DNA from: Desulfobacteraceae bacterium
Lineage (GTDB): Bacteria > Desulfobacterota > DSM-4660 > Desulfatiglandales > B25-G16
DNA: 11,453 bases
Reading direction: 5' to 3'
NCBI GenBank assembly: GCA_028572035.1
Contig: JAPVWE010000022.1
Coordinates: 1-11,453, forward strand
The notes under the pieces are model-generated. The model did not search any database and had not been told where the DNA came from. It saw only the letters and a program-made list of their open reading frames with translations. Made by a program: the position numbers and the translations under genes. This document shows positions 7,001-11,453 of the stretch, in pieces; the first letter of the stretch is position 1; each line of letters opens with the position of its first letter.

Positions 7001-7049
7001 CATCAATCTTTGCGTTCTCTGCGTCTCTGCGGTGAACGAAGGATGGATA

Positions 7050-7763
7050 CTATCTGCAGTCAACACATTTATCCCAGAAGTCAGCCGGGATACCGTCGGT
7101 AATCTTACCGAAGTATTCTAACTGAAACCAGGGTGCAAAAGACCTTCCGCAGGCCTTGCACTTTTTCATCGGAAGGGTTCTTTCCCAGCGGACAATGGTC
7201 CTTTCTGACTCTGTTTCCTCCAGCTTGATACAATTGGTGGGACAGATATAAACGCAAGCACCACAGGCTATACATGTTTTGGGATTGATCTCCAATGGCG
7301 GGCCAACCTTTCTGTCTGATCCCCTTCCCAAGAATGTGATGGCATCAACCCCAACAACTTCACGACAAACCCTTTCGCACAACCCGCAGAGTATACAGTC
7401 ATCATTATCCACCTTGAATCTGGGTTCACCAACAGAATATTCCTTAGCCAGATCCTTAATAATGGGGACACCAGGGCACCTGGCCAACAAAAGCTCGATG
7501 ACCATCTTTCTGGCCCTGGTAGTCTTTTCGGTATTTGTCTGAACGCTAATACCTTCAAGGACAGGATAGTTACATGACGTGGTTAGCCTGGTTCTACCCC
7601 CTTTTGTAACTTCTACCTGACAGAGTCGGCACGCACCGTAAGGCTTTAGGGCCTCATGATAGCACAGATGAGGGATATCAAAGCCGTTATCCAGAGCAAC
7701 CTGGAGAACATTCTGTCCTTTTTCCCCTTCCACCTCAAAACCGTCGATCGTAAATGTAATCAT
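7050..7763 (-). CDS. HoxU/NuoG N-terminus-like iron-sulfur protein with C-terminal four-Cys ribbon
   Basis: This 237-aa electron-transfer subunit resembles the N-terminal part of NuoG, HoxU or HndD. It has a [2Fe-2S] domain with Cys34, Cys45, Cys48 and Cys64, then two [4Fe-4S] ferredoxin motifs (Cys123/126/129/133 and Cys164/167/170/174). The His-ligated [4Fe-4S] segment usually found between them (HxxxCxxCxxxxxC) is missing; only Cys96 remains there. The H-cluster or molybdopterin domain is also absent. The C-terminus adds CKACG (202-206) and ends CVDCR (233-237), which looks like a zinc ribbon or rubredoxin-like knuckle. The gene follows the NuoF-like gene by 30 bp. It probably carries electrons between the flavoprotein and a partner oxidoreductase, plausibly the PorAB encoded upstream. 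Confidence 0.8.
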   Translation of the reverse strand: MITFTIDGFEVEGEKGQNVLQVALDNGFDIPHLCYHEALKPYGACRLCQVEVTKGGRTRLTTSCNYPVLEGISVQTNTEKTTRARKMVIELLLARCPGVPIIKDLAKEYSVGEPRFKVDNDDCILCGLCERVCREVVGVDAITFLGRGSDRKVGPPLEINPKTCIACGACVYICPTNCIKLEETESERTIVRWERTLPMKKCKACGRSFAPWFQLEYFGKITDGIPADFWDKCVDCR

Positions 7764-7793
7764 TGTTCAATAACCTTTTCCAAGATCCTATCT

Positions 7794-9647
7794 TTAAGCA
7801 ACCTCAATTGCATCGAACTTACATTCTGTTATGCATGCACCGCAGCGTATGCATTTTTCTGTGTCAATTATGTGCGGCACCTTTTTCTCACCAGTAATGG
7901 CGTCGCTTGGGCAAACCTTCTTACATTTTCCGCACGCAGTGCATTTTTCCTCATCTATACTGTATGTTATGAGGTCCTTACAAACTCCTGCAGGACATCT
8001 CTTATCCTTAATATGGGCCTCGTATTCATCCGTGAAATACCTGATAGTGCTCAGCACAGGATTTGGTGCTGTCTGACCGAGTGCGCACAGAGAAGCCTCA
8101 GATACTACCCAACTCAGTTCTTCAAGGAGTTCGATATCTCCTTCCTTTCCCTCACCCCGGGTAATTGCATCAACGAGTTCATACATCCTGCGAGTTCCAT
8201 CCCGGCACGTGGTGCATTTTCCGCAACTCTCATCCTTTAGAAAATTTAGAAAGTATTTGGCAGTGTCCACCATACAGGTCTTATCGTCCATGACAATCAT
8301 GCCACCGGAGCCCATCATCGAGCCTACTTCGGTGAGTTTGTCAAAATCCACTTGTATGTCTATCAATGATTCAGGGATACATCCTCCTGAAGGCCCGCCA
8401 GTCTGAATTGCCTTAAATTTCCCATCCCCAGGAATCCCTCCGCCGATATCATAGACAATTTCTCTTATAGTTATTCCCATAGGGACTTCCACGAGTCCTG
8501 TGTTATTAACCTTTCCTACCAGGGAAAAGATCTTGGTTCCCTTACTGTTTTCAGTCCCTATATCTGTGTACCAGTCAACACCCTCATTGATAATAAGGGG
8601 CACATTGGCCCATGTCTCCACATTATTAAGATTGGTCGGCTCCTCCCATAGACCACTTTCAACAGTATGGATATGTTTTGCCCTGGGCTCACCCGCCTGC
8701 CCTTCAAGAGAGGCCATAAGGGCTGTTGATTCCCCACAAACAAAGGCCCCTCCTCCCCTATTGACTTTGATGTCGAAATTGAACCCCGTATCGAGGATAT
8801 TTTCTCCTAACAATCCGCACTCTCTAAGCTGGTCTATGGCTATGCCAACATTTCTAACAGCAAGTGGATATTCATTGCGTACATAGATATATCCCTCATC
8901 TGAGCCGATGGCATAAGCGCCGATCATCATGCCTTCCAACACGCTGTGAGGGTTGCCTTCCAACAGACTTCTGTCCATATATGCACCAGGATCTCCCTCA
9001 TCAGCATTGCAGATCACATAGTGTTTGTCTCCAGGGGCATTCCTGCAGGACTCCCACTTTACTCCAGCAGGAAATCCACCACCTCCCCTGCCCCGAAGCC
9101 CTGAGTTTTTGATTATGTCAATGATTTCAGGTGGAGAAAGCTCTCTAAGAACCTTACTTAATGCCTTATATCCGCCTATGGCGATATAATCCTCTATTTT
9201 TGTAGGGTCAATCTTACCGTTGTTTCCAAAAATGATCCGCATTTGGCCTTTGTAAAAGGGGACATTCTCTTCTTTTACAATCTTTTCCCCTGTCTGAGGA
9301 TGAGTATATAGAAGCCGTTCAATAATATTGTTTTTGAGCAAGGTTTCAGCGATAATTTCCCCTGTATCTTCTGGTGTTACCCTCTGATAAAATATCTTCT
9401 GCGGGTTTATGACAACTAGAGGCCCTTTTTCACAAAATCCATGGCAACCGGTTGTTCTTATGTATATCCTTTCTTCCAAAGCCTGTTTTCTTAACTCAGC
9501 CCTGAAGGACTCTGTAACCTTTTCACATCCAAAGGCATGGCATCCGGTCCCGGAGCAGATAGTAATGCAGGGTTTGTCTGGATCCCTGCTACCTAAGATC
9601 TCTTCCCTGACTTTTTCGAGTTCCTGTGGGTTATTGATCCTTTTCAT
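7794..9647 (-). CDS. nuoF: NuoF/HndC-like NADH-binding flavoprotein with extra ferredoxin domains
   Basis: This is the NAD(H)- and FMN-binding subunit of a soluble diaphorase (617 aa from the ATG). Numbering from the upstream GTG (9650), an N-terminal thioredoxin-like [2Fe-2S] domain carries Cys32, Cys37, Cys69 and Cys73. The NuoF core follows with GLRGRGGGGFP (184-194), NADEGDPGAY (215-224) and the FMN-site stretch GGGAFVCGEST (299-309). The N3 cluster is CGKCTTC (476-482) with Cys522. The C-terminus has two [4Fe-4S] motifs (Cys570/573/576/580 and Cys600/603/606/610). This layout is that of HndC/HydB rather than respiratory NuoF. ATG at 9647 is preferred because AAGGA lies about 6 nt before it. 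It would pass electrons between NAD(H) and the iron-sulfur partners of the operon. Confidence 0.93.
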   Translation of the reverse strand: MKRINNPQELEKVREEILGSRDPDKPCITICSGTGCHAFGCEKVTESFRAELRKQALEERIYIRTTGCHGFCEKGPLVVINPQKIFYQRVTPEDTGEIIAETLLKNNIIERLLYTHPQTGEKIVKEENVPFYKGQMRIIFGNNGKIDPTKIEDYIAIGGYKALSKVLRELSPPEIIDIIKNSGLRGRGGGGFPAGVKWESCRNAPGDKHYVICNADEGDPGAYMDRSLLEGNPHSVLEGMMIGAYAIGSDEGYIYVRNEYPLAVRNVGIAIDQLRECGLLGENILDTGFNFDIKVNRGGGAFVCGESTALMASLEGQAGEPRAKHIHTVESGLWEEPTNLNNVETWANVPLIINEGVDWYTDIGTENSKGTKIFSLVGKVNNTGLVEVPMGITIREIVYDIGGGIPGDGKFKAIQTGGPSGGCIPESLIDIQVDFDKLTEVGSMMGSGGMIVMDDKTCMVDTAKYFLNFLKDESCGKCTTCRDGTRRMYELVDAITRGEGKEGDIELLEELSWVVSEASLCALGQTAPNPVLSTIRYFTDEYEAHIKDKRCPAGVCKDLITYSIDEEKCTACGKCKKVCPSDAITGEKKVPHIIDTEKCIRCGACITECKFDAIEVA

Positions 9648-9683
9648 CACTTTTCCTTAAAGATTTTGTTACTATTCAGCCAC

Positions 9684-9742
9684 CCCCGAACCGGAACGGG
9701 GCGGGTTTCCGAATTCCGAGGAACGGAATCCGGAACTCGGAA
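9684..9742. repeat. Nested inverted repeats of CCGGAA/TTCCG words
   Basis: The spacer between the NuoF-like and NuoE-like genes contains CCCCG (9684-9688) paired with CGGGG (9697-9701). It also has TTCCGAATTCCG (9707-9718) against CGGAACTCGGAA (9731-9742), matching at 11 of 12 positions. An internal ATTCCG/CGGAAT hairpin (9713-9718 with 9724-9729) competes with the latter. These look like degenerate copies of one G+C-rich dispersed repeat. No coding sequence or clear terminator is visible. Effects on expression of the downstream NuoF-like gene are possible because it splits two subunits of one complex. Confidence 0.55.
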
Positions 9743-9752
9743 GCAAGACATG

Positions 9753-9810
9753 AAGTCACCAATTCCAATTTTCAATTTTCAATTTTCAATTTTTTGTGTC
9801 TTGGTGACTT
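9753..9810. repeat. AAGTCACCAA inverted repeat enclosing CAATTTT tandem repeat
   Basis: AAGTCACCAA (9753-9762) and TTGGTGACTT (9801-9810) are perfect 10-bp inverted repeats. Between them, from 9766 to about 9794, is a short tandem array of the 7-mer CAATTTT (four units). The right half lies inside the NuoE-like gene and encodes its last residues. The arrangement suggests a small repeat element that inserted at, or expanded into, the 3' end of that gene. Confidence 0.65.
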
Positions 9811-10284
9811 AGTGGCTGACTTACGAGGTTTTTTTCTATATTTCTTGATGGTAGATTCAACCTTTCCTGGTGTTATCTGACCGTGATACTCATTTCCGAT
9901 AACAACAATAGGCCCGAGAGCGCAAGCGCCCACACAATTGACGGTTTGCAGAGAAAAGAGTCTGTCTTTTGTCATTTCGCCAACATCAATGCCAAGATAC
10001 ATCTTTAACCTGTCAAGCACCCTTGCTGCCCCCCTTACATGACAGGCCGTTCCCAAACAGACATTGATGAGCTGCTTTCCCCGAGGAGTAAGGCTGAAGG
10101 TATTGTAAAAGGTTGCTATCCTGTATATCCTCGCCAGGGGCATGGAAAGCCTCTCGGAGATATGCTCCAGATCCTTTTCAGGAAGATAATTCTCTTCGTC
10201 CTGCAAATCCTGCAAAACTCCAATAATGGAGGAATGCTCATAGTCATACTTCTTTAATATCCGATCAATAGCCTTTGGACCCAT
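9772..10284 (-). CDS. nuoE: NuoE-like [2Fe-2S] subunit (HndA-like)
   Basis: This is the small thioredoxin-fold [2Fe-2S] subunit that pairs with NuoF-type flavoproteins. The four ligands are Cys76, Cys81, Cys117 and Cys121, in CLGTAC and NCVGAC. The N-terminal helical region with YRIATFYNTFS (54-64) is typical of NuoE/HndA. The start codon directly follows the porB stop codon, and its ribosome site AAGGAG lies inside the end of porB, so translation is probably coupled. The core of the family ends near residue 152 (IKKYRKK). Residues from about 153 to 170 are a basic tail encoded by repeat DNA (inverted repeat and CAATTTT array), so the tail is likely dispensable. Confidence 0.93.
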   Translation of the reverse strand: MGPKAIDRILKKYDYEHSSIIGVLQDLQDEENYLPEKDLEHISERLSMPLARIYRIATFYNTFSLTPRGKQLINVCLGTACHVRGAARVLDRLKMYLGIDVGEMTKDRLFSLQTVNCVGACALGPIVVIGNEYHGQITPGKVESTIKKYRKKPRKSATKSPRHKKLKIEN

Positions 10285-11220
10285 TTAATCTCCTTCAGTC
10301 ATTTTTATCTTTTTCCTTAATCTTTCATATTCTTCTATAACCCTTTCCTGAATCTTCTCTTTCATGCCTTCATCCAGATGCCTAAAGCGCCCTTGTATTT
10401 TCAAATAATCTTCAACAGGCCGCAGTTTTCCTGTATCTATAGAGAGTCTATAGCGACCATTTTCCACCTCATAGAGAGGAAATACGCCCGTCTCAACTGC
10501 TAAGCGACCGACCTTTATGGCCAGCTCTGGCGGCAGTCGCCAGCCTGTAGGGCAGGCCGAAAGGATATGGATATATGCTGGCCCCTTGATTCGTGCACCC
10601 TTTTTCACCTTTCCTATGAGGTCAAGGGGATAGCTTGGACAGGCCGTGGCTACATAGGGAATATCATGTGCCGCTGCGATTTCAGGCATATTTTTCTTCC
10701 AGGTTATCTGACCCGGTACGACCTTTCCTGCCGGAGAGGTCGTGGTTGATGCCCCATATGGGGTTGCTGATGATCTCTGGATACCGGTATTCATATATGC
10801 CTCATTATCATAGCAGACATAGATAAAGTCATGCCCCCTCTCTAAGGCACCGGATAGGGCCTGAACACCGATATCGCTTGTTCCCCCGTCACCTGCCATG
10901 GCAAGAAAGTTTATCCGTTTCTTAGGCACCCTACCTTTTCTCATCAAGACCTTCATGCCTGCTTCAGCGCCTGAGGCAACCGCTGCCGCATTTTCAAATG
11001 CGACATGGATCCAGGGCACATTCCAGTTAGTAAAGGGCAAGGGCGTTGACGTAACCTCCATACAGCCTGTTGCAGAGGCGACTATCGTATCTCTTCCCAG
11101 TGCCTTGCCAACAAGCCTTACACCTAAAGCCTCTGCGCAGCCCTGACAGGCCCTATGTCCCGGTGAAAAATACTCTTTTCTGTTAACCAGCTTATATGCA
11201 TAGACATTGGCAGGTTCCAT
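10285..11220 (-). CDS. porB: Pyruvate:ferredoxin oxidoreductase (2-oxoacid oxidoreductase), beta subunit
   Basis: This is the thiamine-diphosphate subunit of a pyruvate (or related 2-oxoacid) ferredoxin oxidoreductase, which interconverts pyruvate plus CoA with acetyl-CoA, CO2 and reduced ferredoxin. The [4Fe-4S] ligands are Cys25, Cys28 (ACQGC), Cys53 (TGCMEV) and Cys223 (SACPTGW). The ThDP motif starts GDGGTSDIG (110-118) and ends with DNEAYMNTG (138-146). QRSSATPYGA (148-157) is characteristic of the pyruvate type. The length of 311 aa is normal. Its ATG overlaps the porA stop by one base, and its stop abuts the NuoE-like start. Valine- or ketoisovalerate-type specificity cannot be fully excluded. 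Confidence 0.92.
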   Translation of the reverse strand: MEPANVYAYKLVNRKEYFSPGHRACQGCAEALGVRLVGKALGRDTIVASATGCMEVTSTPLPFTNWNVPWIHVAFENAAAVASGAEAGMKVLMRKGRVPKKRINFLAMAGDGGTSDIGVQALSGALERGHDFIYVCYDNEAYMNTGIQRSSATPYGASTTTSPAGKVVPGQITWKKNMPEIAAAHDIPYVATACPSYPLDLIGKVKKGARIKGPAYIHILSACPTGWRLPPELAIKVGRLAVETGVFPLYEVENGRYRLSIDTGKLRPVEDYLKIQGRFRHLDEGMKEKIQERVIEEYERLRKKIKMTEGD

Positions 11221-11453
11221 TACTTACCTCTTACCCCATAGTATTCAAAGTCTTCTTCCCGGGGATTTGTCTTTATCTTTTCCATAGATTTCCTGTAGAT
11301 ATTTTTGAAATCATCAACGGCAACATCTCTACTTGCCAACCCGCAGATAAAATTGGTGATGTTTGGCTGATTCTTCTCCTTGTAGAGAATCGAGCGCACA
11401 TCGATTGCCAAGGGCCCACCCTGCCCCCCGTAAGATATGGCCCTATCAATAAC
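11220..11453 (-). CDS. porA: 2-oxoacid:ferredoxin oxidoreductase alpha subunit, C-terminal end (partial)
   Basis: The reading frame is open to the right edge of the window, so the 5' part of the gene is missing and no start is visible. The 77 residues present begin VIDRAISYGGQGGPLAIDVRS and end in a short GVRGK tail. This is the usual C-terminus of PorA, in which a DR.ISFG..GP segment is followed by NFICGLASRDV, here near residues 36-46 of the fragment. The TTG codon at 11411 lies inside the conserved block and is not a start. The stop codon TAA shares its last A with the ATG of porB, giving translational coupling of the two subunits. Gamma and delta subunits, if separate, would lie outside the window. 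Confidence 0.88.
   Translation of the reverse strand, partial: VIDRAISYGGQGGPLAIDVRSILYKEKNQPNITNFICGLASRDVAVDDFKNIYRKSMEKIKTNPREEDFEYYGVRGK

Larger units (their letters stand above)
6783..7036. repeat. Symmetrical REPIN/MITE-like element with two hairpins
   Basis: The spacer between the HIT gene and the HoxU-like gene (6750-7049) is almost filled by one symmetrical element. Its ends are 30-bp inverted repeats, 6783-6812 and 7007-7036, both beginning TTCACCGCAGAG when read inward and matching at 24 of 30 positions. Just inside each end is a perfect hairpin (6822-6860 and 6962-7000). The 101-bp core (6861-6961) has no gene. No transposase is present, so this is a non-autonomous or degenerate element. 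From memory, accgcagagacgcagag-type sequences are dispersed intergenic repeats in many environmental bacteria; this was not searched. Confidence 0.7.

Noticed and set aside
6783..7036. CRISPR array
   Set aside because: Only two divergent inverted copies are present, with no direct repeats at regular spacing and no cas genes.
7656..8240. Plus-strand open frame of 194 codons
   Set aside because: It lies antisense to the conserved iron-sulfur genes, has no recognisable domain and no ribosome-binding site, so it is a shadow frame. The same applies to the plus-strand frames at 384-881, 929-1279 and 1761-2159.
7050..9647. [FeFe]-hydrogenase or bidirectional hydrogenase operon
   Set aside because: The NuoE/NuoF/HoxU-like genes resemble hydrogenase diaphorase modules, but no H-cluster or NiFe subunit is present, and the small protein ends after the four-Cys knuckle.
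9648..9650. GTG at 9650 as start of the NuoF-like gene
   Set aside because: The next codon is ATG at 9647, with AAGGA at a normal distance before it, so the ATG is preferred.
11220..11411. A separate 63-aa gene starting with TTG at 11411
   Set aside because: The frame continues upstream to the window edge with conserved PorA residues, so this is the end of a truncated porA.

Overview
The window looks like a piece of a chromosome from an anaerobic bacterium. I infer Desulfobacterota or a related syntroph, from the combination of pyruvate:ferredoxin oxidoreductase, an NADH-linked iron-sulfur diaphorase and a CoA-transferase/acylating aldehyde dehydrogenase operon. No rRNA or phylogenetic marker is present, so this placement is tentative. 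Coding is dense, mostly on the minus strand, with short intergenic stretches that carry repeat elements.

Positions 1-292 hold no gene but several inverted repeats. Positions 293-4469 (minus) form a four-gene operon read in this order: CoA-transferase alpha subunit, CoA-transferase beta subunit, a citrate-synthase/citryl-CoA-lyase-fold protein, and an acylating aldehyde dehydrogenase. A LysR-type regulator (4596-5501, plus) is divergent from it. The 126-bp spacer between them contains an inverted repeat with 8-bp arms and opposed promoter-like elements, so the regulator most likely controls the operon. Together the genes suggest that an organic acid is activated as a CoA ester, cleaved (or condensed) by the lyase-like protein, and that an aldehyde is interconverted with an acyl-CoA using NAD(H). 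The substrate is unknown. The lyase-like protein keeps the two citrate-synthase histidines but has Ala where the catalytic Asp is expected.

Positions 5572-6749 carry two housekeeping genes, surE (plus) and a HIT-family hydrolase (minus), which overlap tail to tail by 4 bp. Positions 6783-7036 are a symmetrical repeat element: terminal inverted repeats of 30 bp enclose two perfect 16-bp-stem hairpins with the same 7-nt loop in opposite orientations.

Positions 7050-11453 (minus) are a second operon: the end of porA, porB, a NuoE-like subunit, a NuoF/HndC-like flavoprotein, and a small HoxU/NuoG-N-terminus-like iron-sulfur protein. porA/porB overlap by 1 nt and porB/nuoE abut. The arrangement suggests a 2-oxoacid oxidoreductase wired to NAD(H) through a NuoEF-type diaphorase, without a hydrogenase in view. 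Two further repeat elements lie between the nuoE-like and nuoF-like genes, and one of them supplies the C-terminal tail of the NuoE-like protein.
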